From Microbacterium helvum (GTDB lineage: Bacteria; Actinomycetota; Actinomycetes; Actinomycetales; Microbacteriaceae), in NCBI RefSeq assembly GCF_014779795.1, contig NZ_JACXZS010000001.1:558001-622000 (forward strand): DNA of 64,000 bases, written 5' to 3'. Made by a program: the position numbers and the translations under genes. Position 1 is the first letter of the stretch, and the number at the start of each line of letters is the position of its first letter. The notes under the pieces were generated by a model, which had not been told where the DNA came from, did no database searches, and was given only the letters and a program-made list of their open reading frames with translations. This document shows positions 16,700 through 25,130 of the stretch, in pieces.

Positions 16700-17624
16700 A
16701 GAACACCCACAGCTTTGAGAGAGCGAAGTTCACGACCGTGAACCCGGCGATGATCGCGACCAGGAGCCAGGCCATGGCCGAGGCATACCCCATGTCGAAG
16801 GCGGTGAAGCCCTTCTGGTAGAGGTACAGCGTGTAGAACAGTGTCGAATCCGACGGGCCGCCCGAACCGTTCGAGATGATGAAGGCCTGCGTGAAGGCCT
16901 GAAATGCGCCAATCATCGACAGCACGAGGTTGAAGAAGATGATCGGGCTGAGCAGTGGCAGTGTGATCGAGAAGAACTGCCGCATCGCACTCGCGCCGTC
17001 GACGGACGCAGCCTCGTAGTACATCACCGGGATCTGACGAAGCCCGGCGAGGAAGATCACCATCGGCGCTCCGAAGCCCCAGACGCTCAGAAGGATCAGG
17101 GTGCCGAGGGCGGTGTCCGGATTGGAGATCCACCCCGGCCCGTCGATGCCGAACAGCGCGAGGAACTGATTCACGAGGCCATCGACTCCGAAGATCTGCT
17201 TCCAGAGGATGGCGACGGCCACAGATGATCCGAGCAGGGACGGCAGGTAGAACATCGAGCGGTAGAACGACAGGCCGCGCAGCCCCTTGTCAAGCATCAG
17301 CGCCACGCCCAGTGCGGCCCCCATCGCGAGCGGAACCCCGACGAGCACGTACGTGAACGTGACGCCGAGCGAGGCGAACAGACGCGGGTCCTGGAACATC
17401 CGCGTGAAATTGTCGAATCCGATGAACGTGGGCGGGTTGAACAGGTCGTACCGCGTGAACGAGAAGTAGAGCGAGGCGACGATCGGGATGAGCGTGATGA
17501 AGACGAGCCCGAGCAGCCACGGCAGCAGGAAGACCATCGCAGCCTTGGTATCGGGATGCTTCGCGCGCTGGCGACGGGTTCGTCGCGCGCCTCCGAGGTG
17601 CGTCAACTCGGTCATGACACTCAT
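16689..17624 (-). CDS. ABC sugar permease, MalF type
   Basis: 311 residues. An Arg-rich N-terminus (about 28 residues) is followed by six helices starting AAMVFLLPWLLGLVFI. The EAA loop is YEAASVDGASAMRQFF. ATG 17624 is used; ATG 17615 (MTEL) is an alternative. The gene is transcribed away from the LacI-family regulator at 17745, and a LacI-type operator lies in the 120-bp gap, so repression by that regulator is likely. Confidence 0.92.
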   Translation of the reverse strand: MSVMTELTHLGGARRTRRQRAKHPDTKAAMVFLLPWLLGLVFITLIPIVASLYFSFTRYDLFNPPTFIGFDNFTRMFQDPRLFASLGVTFTYVLVGVPLAMGAALGVALMLDKGLRGLSFYRSMFYLPSLLGSSVAVAILWKQIFGVDGLVNQFLALFGIDGPGWISNPDTALGTLILLSVWGFGAPMVIFLAGLRQIPVMYYEAASVDGASAMRQFFSITLPLLSPIIFFNLVLSMIGAFQAFTQAFIISNGSGGPSDSTLFYTLYLYQKGFTAFDMGYASAMAWLLVAIIAGFTVVNFALSKLWVFYDD

Positions 17625-17670
17625 GGCATCACCGTCGATCCGGTCATCTCGGTCCTCCTCGATCTGGCAA

Positions 17671-17686
17671 CAGAAAACGCTTTCTG
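17671..17686. promoter_or_regulatory. LacI-type operator between permeases and regulator
   Basis: CAGAAAACGCTTTCTG is palindromic except for one base pair and matches the GAAA-CG-TTTC core. It sits between the divergent permease operon and the lacI-type gene and could control both. Confidence 0.75.
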
Positions 17687-17744
17687 AGACGATACAGTAA
17701 CTTGCGCACGACGCAAGACCGCGCTCGATGACGAGGAAGACCCG

Positions 17745-18746
17745 ATGACCAGACCCCCGCGGACGCTCAACATCTCGGACGTGGCCGAGCGCGCCGGCGT
17801 GTCACCCGCCACCGTTTCGCGTGTAATGAACGGCAACCCCACGGTCGATCCAGAACTCGCCCGACGAGTGCGCGAGACAGCGGCCGAGCTGGGCTACTCG
17901 GCGAATCCGCTCGCGCGCAGCCTCGTGCTCGGGCGGACGCAGACCATCGCCGTCGTCGTCCCGAACCTCGCCAATCCCACATTCCAAGAGATCCTCCGGG
18001 GCATCAGCCGCAGCGCCAGCCGCGACGGCTTCCACGTGCTCGTCGCCGACACGAACGAGACCGTCGCCGAGGAGCGGTCGCTGGCCACCGAGGCGCGACG
18101 ACGCACGGACGGCCTCGTGCTGTGCGCGCCACGCATGGGCGAAGCCGAGCTGACCGCGCTGCTGCCCACTCTCACTCCGGTGGTCGTCGTCAATCGGGAC
18201 GCTGGACATGACGTCCCGGTGATCGCGGCCGACTATCGGTCCGCGCTCCACGACGTCGCCCAGCACCTGTATGACCTGGGCCATCGCCGGATCGTCTACC
18301 TCGCGGGCGTCCGTGCGAGTGCGACGAACACCCAGCGCGCCGAGGCATTGGACGAGCTCCGCCGGCGCCACAACGATGTGTCCGTCATCGAGATCGACTG
18401 CGGAGTCAGCTTCCAGGACGGTGCCGGAGCCGTCGACACTGTGATCGCCACGAGAGCGACGGCGGCCATCGGATTCAACGACCTGGTGGCGCTGGGATTG
18501 GTGAACGGACTGCGTTCCCGCTCAGTCCGTGTGCCCGACGACATCTCGGTCGCGGGGCTCGACGACATCCCCTTCGCCCAGTTCGCGAGCCCACCGCTCA
18601 CGTCGGCGACGGTGCCGACGAGCGAGATGGGCGAACACGCCTGGGCGGCCCTGCATAGGCTGATCGAAGGTCGAGAGGCGGCACCTGCGATGTTCTTCCG
18701 GCCACGGCTGCAGGTGCGCGAGAGCACGGCGAGGGCACCCCGATGA
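17745..18746 (+). CDS. LacI-family transcriptional regulator
   Basis: 333 residues. The N-terminal helix-turn-helix reads ISDVAERAGVSPATVSRVMN, followed by the hinge-helix region NPLARSLVLGRTQTIAV and a periplasmic-binding-protein-like ligand domain ending in ISVAGLDDIPFAQFASPPLT. It is closely similar to the regulator at 25131 (shared SLVLGRTQT, NPTFQE, RRTDG, GHRRIVYLAG). Context indicates control of the ABC importer genes on both sides. ATG 17745 follows GAGGAAG. The stop overlaps the hydrolase start by 4 bp. Confidence 0.93.
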   Translation: MTRPPRTLNISDVAERAGVSPATVSRVMNGNPTVDPELARRVRETAAELGYSANPLARSLVLGRTQTIAVVVPNLANPTFQEILRGISRSASRDGFHVLVADTNETVAEERSLATEARRRTDGLVLCAPRMGEAELTALLPTLTPVVVVNRDAGHDVPVIAADYRSALHDVAQHLYDLGHRRIVYLAGVRASATNTQRAEALDELRRRHNDVSVIEIDCGVSFQDGAGAVDTVIATRATAAIGFNDLVALGLVNGLRSRSVRVPDDISVAGLDDIPFAQFASPPLTSATVPTSEMGEHAWAALHRLIEGREAAPAMFFRPRLQVRESTARAPR

Positions 18747-19864
18747 TCACGGACCCGCTCGCCGGCTACGAGGACTGGCCACGATTCCTGCAGGAAGCTG
18801 AACCCGCCCCGGCGGGCGACGAGCTGCAGCGCCGTCTCGTCACCGCGCTCGGTGCCCGGGCTGCGTCGGCGTCCGGTGTCGAGGTCGAGCACGAGTGGAC
18901 GTCAGGCGGTGTCCGCGGGCGGCGACTGCGTTGGCGTCTACCGTTCGGACCGCCCACCGTCGCCTACCTGCTCACCCCGGAAAGGGCGGGCGACGCGCCC
19001 CTCCCCGGCTTGCTGGCTCTGCATTGTCATGGCGGCGTCCGCTCCACCGGCGCTGAGCAGCTCGTGCGCACCGACCTCCCTCCGCACGAGTCCGCGGAGC
19101 GACTGCGCACCGCGGTCTACGACGGCAGATCGCCGGCGAACGACTTGGCTCGTGCCGGTTTCGCCGTCCTCTGCCACGACACGTTCTCGTGGGGCAGCCG
19201 GGCATTCGACCTGAGCGCGCCCACTCCAAGGCTGTCGGGCCTGATTGCCGCGCAGAACGCGCTGTGGCGCGAACAGGGCGTCGTCCCGTCTGAAGCCGAG
19301 CGATTCGACGCGGCGGCCTCGCTCCACGAAGACACCATCGCCAAGGCCGCCGGGATGCTGGGCACCACGCTCGCCGGAGCTGTCGTCACAGACGATCTCG
19401 CCGCTCTCGACGTACTCGCGTCGCAACCCGAGGTGGATTCGGGACGCATCGGCGTCTTCGGCCTATCCGGCGGCGGCGGGCGCGCCGCGCTGGTCGGCGC
19501 GCTAGACGGCCGAGTGCGCGCAGTGGTCATCACGTGCATGATGGCGACGTATGGGTCGATCGTGCCGAACTACCTCGACACCCACTCCTGGCTACTCAAC
19601 TCCCCCGGACTGTGGCAGGTCTGCGACTGGCCGGAGGTGCCTGCAATCGGACGGGCACGGGCCACGCTCGTCCAGTACGGTGTCCGCGATCCGCTCTTCG
19701 CCCGCACCGGAATGGACGACGCACACCAGAAACTCCTTCGGCACCACGGTGACGGCTCGTATCGGGGGTCGTTCCACGACGCGGGTCACCTTTCGACGGC
19801 GGCGATGCAAGCCGAAGCAGCGGAATTCCTCGCTGATGCGCTGCGCACTTCCCCAGTCGGTTGA
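18743..19864 (+). CDS. Alpha/beta hydrolase (dienelactone hydrolase / acetyl-esterase type)
   Basis: 373 residues without signal peptide. The nucleophile elbow is GLSGGGGR (Ser), with likely catalytic Asp in YGVRDPLF and His in HDAGH near the C-terminus. LALHCHGGV resembles an oxyanion-hole region. The N-terminal about 90 residues form a beta-rich lead-in seen in large intracellular esterases of sugar clusters. It is coupled to the LacI gene by an ATGA overlap and followed by the binding-protein gene. It may remove acyl groups from imported oligosaccharides; this is an inference. Confidence 0.8.
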   Translation: MITDPLAGYEDWPRFLQEAEPAPAGDELQRRLVTALGARAASASGVEVEHEWTSGGVRGRRLRWRLPFGPPTVAYLLTPERAGDAPLPGLLALHCHGGVRSTGAEQLVRTDLPPHESAERLRTAVYDGRSPANDLARAGFAVLCHDTFSWGSRAFDLSAPTPRLSGLIAAQNALWREQGVVPSEAERFDAAASLHEDTIAKAAGMLGTTLAGAVVTDDLAALDVLASQPEVDSGRIGVFGLSGGGGRAALVGALDGRVRAVVITCMMATYGSIVPNYLDTHSWLLNSPGLWQVCDWPEVPAIGRARATLVQYGVRDPLFARTGMDDAHQKLLRHHGDGSYRGSFHDAGHLSTAAMQAEAAEFLADALRTSPVG

Positions 19865-19906
19865 CACTCGTGCACGGTCTTGCTACTTTTCGGGAAACGC
19901 TTTCTC
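19861..19906 (+). promoter_or_regulatory. Promoter with LacI-type operator for the binding-protein gene
   Basis: TTGACA (19861-19866, overlapping the upstream stop codon) is followed after exactly 17 bp by TACTTT (19884-19889), a good sigma-70-type pair. CGGGAAACGCTTTCTC (19891-19906) follows at once, so a bound LacI-family repressor would cover the start of transcription. This is the clearest promoter in the window. Confidence 0.8.
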
Positions 19907-20119
19907 ATCCCGACGAGTCGAGTCACAGAACGTCATCGCAACGGCGCAGCGCTCTCTGACGCGGATACCCGCAGGAATCAGCCTCTCCTGCGAGCTCCCG
20001 GCTCAGAACGCCCGGCCCGTGACCGCACCCAGAGTCCCGGATGACGCGTTCTTCTCGGCCCGACGAGAAAACGATTTCTACCCGGCGCATCGTCGCCGCA
20101 CCGAGATTGGAATCACACC

Positions 20120-21415
20120 ATGACCACAGGCACACGCTCACGGCGAGTCCTCGCGATCATCGCAGCGGTCGGCGTCGCCGTCACCCTCGCCGGATGCTCC
20201 AGCAGCAGCGACGGCGCGGCGGACGGCACCGTGACACTTCGGTTCGCGTGGTGGGGCAGTGACGAGCTGAACTCGATCAAGGCCGAGCAGATCGCGCTCT
20301 TCGAGAAGAAGTACCCGAACATCAAGGTCGAGGGCGAGCCGAGCGAGTACAACGGCTACTACGACAAGCTCGCCACGCAGGTAGCGGGCGGCGGCGCACC
20401 CGACGCCATCCAGATCACGTACGACGCACTGCCCCAATACGTGAGCAAGAACGCGATCCACGATCTGTCGGATGACATCGACCAGTCGAAGTTCACCCCC
20501 GGATCGCTGGATTCGGGAATCATCGACGGGAAGCTGTACGCGATCCCGACTGGTGTCGGGTCGAGGGGCATCATCGTCAATCCCGCCGTGTTCGCGGCTG
20601 CCGGCGTCGAGATCCCCGACGACACCACGTGGACGTGGGACGACTACATCGACATCGCTGCGAAGATCTCGGCCAACTCGCCGGACGGCACGTACGGGTC
20701 GGCACAGATCACCAATGACCAGAGCCTCATGGCCTTCGCGCGTCAGGCTGGCGAGGACCTCTACACCGCCGATGGCGAGAACGGCGTGAGCGAAGACACC
20801 GCCACCTCGTTCTTCGCATTCTCCAAGGAGCTGCAGACCTCGGGAGGCTCGCCCGACGCGTCGACAGCAGCCGAAGACGCCGGTGCGTCTCTCGAGCAGA
20901 GCCTGATGGGTCAGGGCCGGATCGGCATGACATTCGCGCCGATCAACTTCGTGAGCATCTACGCGCAGTCCTCCGGCCAGGACCTGCAGATCCTGAACGT
21001 CCCCGGCGACTCGGGCGGCAAGGCCGGCCTGGTCCTGCAGCCGACGGTCCAGTACGCGGTCTATTCGAAGTCCGCGCACCCCAAGGAGGCCGCACAGCTG
21101 ATCGACTTCCTCCTCAACAGCCCTGAGGCGGGGCCCCTCAACAAGCTGACGCTGGGGATCCCCGCCGTTCCTGAGGTCCTCGACACGATCAGCGACGACC
21201 TCAGCGCGACCGAGCAGGCACAGGTCGACTTCATCGCCCGCTTGTCCGAGGCGGGCGGCACGCCGCAGAACCCGATCGCACTGCCGACGTCGCAACTCGG
21301 GCCGATCATCACCAAGCTGTGGGACGACGTCTCGTTCGAGAAGACGACGCCTGAGAAGGCCGGTGCCGACTACGTCGATCAAGTCGACGTCGCGCTGCAG
21401 GCCGCGAACGGCTGA
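20120..21415 (+). CDS. ABC sugar-binding lipoprotein
   Basis: 431 residues. The signal peptide ends in lipobox VTLAGC (Cys about 26) before SSSSDGAADG. The mature domain starts LRFAWWGSDELNSIKAEQ and is a family 1 solute-binding protein. ATG 20120 is used. The 255-bp leader before it contains the promoter and operator at 19861-19906 and otherwise no gene. Its permeases are encoded on the other strand at 15782-17624, separated by the regulator and hydrolase. Confidence 0.94.
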   Translation: MTTGTRSRRVLAIIAAVGVAVTLAGCSSSSDGAADGTVTLRFAWWGSDELNSIKAEQIALFEKKYPNIKVEGEPSEYNGYYDKLATQVAGGGAPDAIQITYDALPQYVSKNAIHDLSDDIDQSKFTPGSLDSGIIDGKLYAIPTGVGSRGIIVNPAVFAAAGVEIPDDTTWTWDDYIDIAAKISANSPDGTYGSAQITNDQSLMAFARQAGEDLYTADGENGVSEDTATSFFAFSKELQTSGGSPDASTAAEDAGASLEQSLMGQGRIGMTFAPINFVSIYAQSSGQDLQILNVPGDSGGKAGLVLQPTVQYAVYSKSAHPKEAAQLIDFLLNSPEAGPLNKLTLGIPAVPEVLDTISDDLSATEQAQVDFIARLSEAGGTPQNPIALPTSQLGPIITKLWDDVSFEKTTPEKAGADYVDQVDVALQAANG

Positions 21416-21429
21416 TCCACCGCAAGCTC

Positions 21430-21468
21430 GACGAAGCGCTCCTTGGCTCCGCCGAGGAGCGCTTCGTC
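21430..21468. terminator. Bidirectional terminator-like hairpin
   Basis: A perfect 14-bp stem (GACGAAGCGCTCCT at 21430-21443 with its complement at 21455-21468) and an 11-nt loop between the convergent binding-protein and GH127 genes. TTCGATCTTC follows on the plus strand. Confidence 0.75.
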
Positions 21469-21478
21469 GATTCGATCT

Positions 21479-23773
21479 TCAGCGATCGGATGCCTCGGCC
21501 AGCAGCCGCAGCTCGTGCAGGCGCGGCGTCGCCCCGTCCACGGCTTCGAGGCGCACCGCTACCTCCACCGCACCCGGCTCGACGGCGATGTGGACCTCGC
21601 GCGTCAGCGCGGGCGAGCCGGCGGGCACGGATTCGTCAAGGACGACGGCATCCCCGACCGTCACGCGAAGCCGAGCCGCTTCGGAGGACGCCAGCCACGA
21701 CACGCGCAGCGCATCCGCGGTGCCGCTCCAGTCGCGCAGCGTGAGCGAGATCCTGCCGCGCGTCCGGCGCCAGCGCGCGTCGCCATCGACGCCGATCTCC
21801 TCATCGGTCGCCGTCAGGCCGTGGTCGGACTCCGGCTGCTGGTCCCCGAAGGCCACGAGGTCACGCGTGCGCGCTTCAAGACCGAGGGATGCCTCATCGA
21901 TCGCCTCGAGTGCGGCCCGACGCTCGGCGACCGATGTGGACACCACCGGCCACGACAGCGTGTACCGGGCATCGTGGATGCCCGCGAACGGCTCCAGCTC
22001 GACCGAACCGCCGTCGGCTGTCGGCACCCGCACCCGGCCGGGCGCGAGGCGCTGCGCGCCCTCGAGCGCATCCGGCGCGAGCACCGGCGTCTCGGCGATC
22101 GGCCGCAGCGGACCGACCGCGATGTGCCCCATGCGCGCACCGCTCCCCCGGTACGCCAGCCGGTCGTCCGCGATGCGCTGCGCGAGCACGTCCGGACCGT
22201 CGACGATCCACGCCCAGTCCGAGCCGTCGGCCGGGCGCTCCCAGTGCAAGGCCCGAGGCAACGCGAACCGCGCGACCGCCACCCCCGGCTCGACCTCGAT
22301 CACCGCGCGCGTGCCCGCCGGGACCCGCCGGGTGGCGGCATCCCGAACCACCACAGCGGAACCGTCCACCCAGTCCGGGATCAGCACCGCAAGGCGAGCC
22401 GGCCGCGAAGCCCGCACCTCGAGCCTCGCATGCACGACGGCGGAATCGGAGTCCGCATCGACCGCCACGACCACCGAGACGCCGTCGACCTGCGCCCGCG
22501 ACGGCACGAAGGCGTTGACCCGCAGCTCGTCCGCGCCCGCCGAGTACACCAGCGCCCCGTGCCGCGCCTGCGCCTCGAAACCCGACCCCATGCAGCACCA
22601 GAAGCCCTCGGCCTCCGGCGAGTACACCCGGTAGTGCGCGGGACGCTGCGGCGTGAAATACACCAGTCCGCCGTGCTCGGGATGCTGCGCCGAACGCAGA
22701 TGGTTCGCCCGCGCGCGCTCCGCCCACAGCAGGTACGCGTCGTCGCCGGTGAGCTGGTGCAGCTCGGCGGCCAGCTTGACCATGTTGTGCGTGTTGCACG
22801 ACTCCGGCCCCTCGCGCGCGATGAACATGCTCGCGAAGTCGGCCGGGAAGTGCTCGCGCACGCTGTCGCCGCCGATCGCGGCGCTGCGGTGCCGGGCCAC
22901 GCGCTCGAAGAACCCCCGCGCCGCCGCACCCTCGCGCGGCTCGACCTCGGGCAGAAGCTCCGGCGCGACGACGCGCGCCGCGCGCTCGATGGTCGCGAAG
23001 CCCACGACCACCGGGATCTGCGTGTTCGCATGCAGGCCGTCGAGTTCGTCGCGCCCGGCGGCCAGCGGCTCGACGAGCCCCCGGCCGGCGAACCGGCGGG
23101 CGAGGCGCAGGAACGCGGCGTCCCCCGTCACGAGCGCGAGCCGCGCGAACGCCTCGGTCATGCCGCCGAACTCGCACTCCAGGATGCGGTCGAAGGCGGC
23201 ATCGTCGAGGTCTGCCTGGATGCGCAGCCACCACCCGCCCAGGTCGTCGAGTGCCTCACGGGCGAGGGGATCCGCGGTCAGCTCGACCGCGTCGATGAGC
23301 CCCGCGAGGATCTTGTGCAGGTTGTACAGCGGCACCCAGCGCCCGTTGAGGTGGAAGGCGCCGACGTCGATCCGGCCGTCGCGCAGCTCGTCCCACAGCG
23401 CCTCGCCGTCCGGAACGCCGCCGACATAACCCGTTCCCGTCGCCCGCTGGCAGTCCCGGATGCCGCGCACCAGCGTCTGCGCGAGACCCGCGCCGACGAC
23501 ATCCCCTCCCGCAGCCAGCGTGCTCGCGGCCGACAGGACGTGGCCGGCGGTGTGCCCGTCGAGTCCGTCGGACTCCCATCCGGGGTACGGCTCGGCGTGC
23601 GGAAGGCCCGCCTCGCGACGGAAGGGAGCGAGGAGTCGGTCCGGGTCGAGACGCCCCAGCGTCGCCGCGACGGTGCGCTGCGCGTCGAGATCCGCACCCG
23701 GTTCGAGGCGCACGTCGGATGCCGGCACGAAGAGCAGCGGGGCGGACGACGCCGATCGGGGTGTCTCGGGCAT
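21479..23773 (-). CDS. GH127 beta-L-arabinofuranosidase-type glycoside hydrolase
   Basis: 764 residues, DUF1680/GH127. An (alpha/alpha)6 barrel is followed by beta-sandwich domains. The unusual cysteine-zinc active site of the family is intact: Glu324 and Cys326 in PESCNTHN, and Cys393-Cys394 in GFWCCMGSG, the first being the expected nucleophile by analogy with HypBA1. No signal peptide. It is divergent from a LacI-type gene with an operator-like site between them. It would remove beta-L-arabinofuranose from plant glycans or hydroxyproline-linked arabinose. Confidence 0.92.
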   Translation of the reverse strand: MPETPRSASSAPLLFVPASDVRLEPGADLDAQRTVAATLGRLDPDRLLAPFRREAGLPHAEPYPGWESDGLDGHTAGHVLSAASTLAAGGDVVGAGLAQTLVRGIRDCQRATGTGYVGGVPDGEALWDELRDGRIDVGAFHLNGRWVPLYNLHKILAGLIDAVELTADPLAREALDDLGGWWLRIQADLDDAAFDRILECEFGGMTEAFARLALVTGDAAFLRLARRFAGRGLVEPLAAGRDELDGLHANTQIPVVVGFATIERAARVVAPELLPEVEPREGAAARGFFERVARHRSAAIGGDSVREHFPADFASMFIAREGPESCNTHNMVKLAAELHQLTGDDAYLLWAERARANHLRSAQHPEHGGLVYFTPQRPAHYRVYSPEAEGFWCCMGSGFEAQARHGALVYSAGADELRVNAFVPSRAQVDGVSVVVAVDADSDSAVVHARLEVRASRPARLAVLIPDWVDGSAVVVRDAATRRVPAGTRAVIEVEPGVAVARFALPRALHWERPADGSDWAWIVDGPDVLAQRIADDRLAYRGSGARMGHIAVGPLRPIAETPVLAPDALEGAQRLAPGRVRVPTADGGSVELEPFAGIHDARYTLSWPVVSTSVAERRAALEAIDEASLGLEARTRDLVAFGDQQPESDHGLTATDEEIGVDGDARWRRTRGRISLTLRDWSGTADALRVSWLASSEAARLRVTVGDAVVLDESVPAGSPALTREVHIAVEPGAVEVAVRLEAVDGATPRLHELRLLAEASDR

Positions 23774-23810
23774 GGTGCTCCTTCGCGGGGTCGATCCGGC
23801 TCGCGCTACA

Positions 23811-23861
23811 CGGGAAACCGCTTGCCAATCTACCGCGCCAACCGGACACAGGCCCTAGACT
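23811..23861 (+). promoter_or_regulatory. Operator-like site and leaderless -10 between GH127 and its regulator
   Basis: CGGGAAACCGCTTGCC (23811-23826) resembles the LacI-type core with one extra base at the centre. TAGACT (23856-23861) ends 7 nt before the GTG at 23869, the spacing of actinobacterial leaderless transcripts. Confidence 0.6.
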
Positions 23862-23868
23862 CTGGCCT

Positions 23869-24903
23869 GTGAGCGACACATCCGCGCCCGCCCGGGGCGC
23901 TGCCACCCTGCACGACGTCGCACGCGAGGCAGGCGTCTCGCTGGCCACCGCGTCGCGCGTGCTCAACGGCTCGACCCGCAAGGTCGCCGACAGCTACCGC
24001 GAGCGCGTCGAGGCCGCCGCCGAGAAGCTCGGCTATACGGCGAACCTGTCGGCGCAGGCGACCGCGCGTGGCACCGCCGCGATCGTGGCGCTGCTGGTCG
24101 CCGACATCGCCGACCCGTACTTCGGTCAGCTCGCCGCCGGCGTCGCCCGCGGCGCCGACGAGGCCGGGCTCGTCGTCACGATCGCCATCACCGAGCGCGA
24201 CCCGCAGCGCGAGGTGCGGCTCGTCCGGGCGCTGCGGGGTCAGCGTCCGCGCGGACTCATCCTCGCGGCATCGCGCACCGAGGGCACCGATGCGGCCGGC
24301 CTCGACGCAGAGCTCCAGGCGTTCACGAACATGGGCGGCCGCGTCGCAGTCGTCGGCCCCGGTGGCGGCTCCGCCCGTCACGTCGCCCTCGACAACCGCG
24401 GCGGCGCGGCGGCGCTCGGCGCCGAGCTCGCACGCCTCGGGTATCGCGAAGCGGTCGTGGTGGCGGCATCCGAGGGGATCCGCACGTCCGACGACCGCGT
24501 CGCCGGGTTCACGCAGGGCTTCGCCTCGGGCGGCGGCAGCGTCCGCGAGGTGCGGCGCGGCGGCTTCACCCGCGACGCCGGGTACGAGACCGCGCAGCAG
24601 CTGCTTGCCGACGGCCTGCCCGAAGGCACCGTGGTCTTCGGCATCAGCGACGTCGTCGCGATCGGCGTCATGTCGGCGATCCGGGATGCCGGGCGCCAGG
24701 TGGGCGCCGACATCGCCGTCGCCGGATTCGACGACATCGCGACCGGTCGCGACATCCGCCCCGGCCTCACGACCGTCCACGTGCCGCTCGAAGAGCTGGG
24801 CTACCGCGCCCTGCACGCCGCGACCGACCCGGAGTGGGACGCCACCGAGCCGCCCCTGCCCCTCGAGGTCGTGGTGCGCGGCTCGACCCCCGCACGCGCC
24901 TGA
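23869..24903 (+). CDS. LacI-family transcriptional regulator
   Basis: 344 residues from GTG 23869. The helix-turn-helix is LHDVAREAGVSLATASRVLN and the sensor domain ends in IAVAGFDDIATGRDIRPGLT. The frame is open upstream to 23719, but the helix-turn-helix sits about 13 residues after the GTG, as in other LacI proteins, and a -10-like TAGACT lies 7 nt before it. The position, divergent from GH127, indicates that it controls that gene. It is less similar to the other LacI proteins here (STRKVADSYRERV replaces NPTVDP). Confidence 0.92.
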   Translation: MSDTSAPARGAATLHDVAREAGVSLATASRVLNGSTRKVADSYRERVEAAAEKLGYTANLSAQATARGTAAIVALLVADIADPYFGQLAAGVARGADEAGLVVTIAITERDPQREVRLVRALRGQRPRGLILAASRTEGTDAAGLDAELQAFTNMGGRVAVVGPGGGSARHVALDNRGGAAALGAELARLGYREAVVVAASEGIRTSDDRVAGFTQGFASGGGSVREVRRGGFTRDAGYETAQQLLADGLPEGTVVFGISDVVAIGVMSAIRDAGRQVGADIAVAGFDDIATGRDIRPGLTTVHVPLEELGYRALHAATDPEWDATEPPLPLEVVVRGSTPARA

Positions 24904-24967
24904 GCCGCCGCGGCCGCGGCCGCCGGCATCCGTTCCTCTTCGCCGCCTCGGCGCGCCCCTCTTCACG

Positions 24968-25054
24968 CGATCCGAATATCGGACAATCCGCCGTTTTCCG
25001 GATCGTAGGGCGCCAGCACTCCGGAAAGCGCCGCCAAGTCCGATTTTCGGATCG
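24968..25054. repeat. Nested inverted repeat before the LacI gene
   Basis: Outer arms CGATCCGAATATCGGAC (24968-24984) and GTCCGATTTTCGGATCG (25038-25054) pair over 17 bp with one mismatch. An inner TTTCCGGA/TCCGGAAA pair lies between. Each outer arm is itself a near-palindrome (TCCGAATATCGGA). No gene is present; the role is unknown. Confidence 0.7.
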
Positions 25055-25081
25055 CCGGGTGGATGCCGGGCGCCCTGGCCG

Positions 25082-25097
25082 CAGGAAGCGTTTCCTG
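25082..25097 (+). promoter_or_regulatory. LacI-type operator before the regulator gene
   Basis: CAGGAAGCGTTTCCTG is a palindrome with one mismatched pair, 33 bp before the start codon at 25131. A TAGGCT -10-like hexamer lies at 25104-25109 and GGAAGGAG precedes the ATG. Autoregulation is likely. Confidence 0.75.
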
Positions 25098-25130
25098 TCC
25101 CGTTAGGCTGAGCCGACCGGAAGGAGACGC

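Noticed and set aside
24905..24935. GGATGCC-type terminator after the LacI gene
   Set aside because: A GGCATCC arm is present after a GC-rich run, but no matching GGATGCC arm lies close enough to form a convincing stem.
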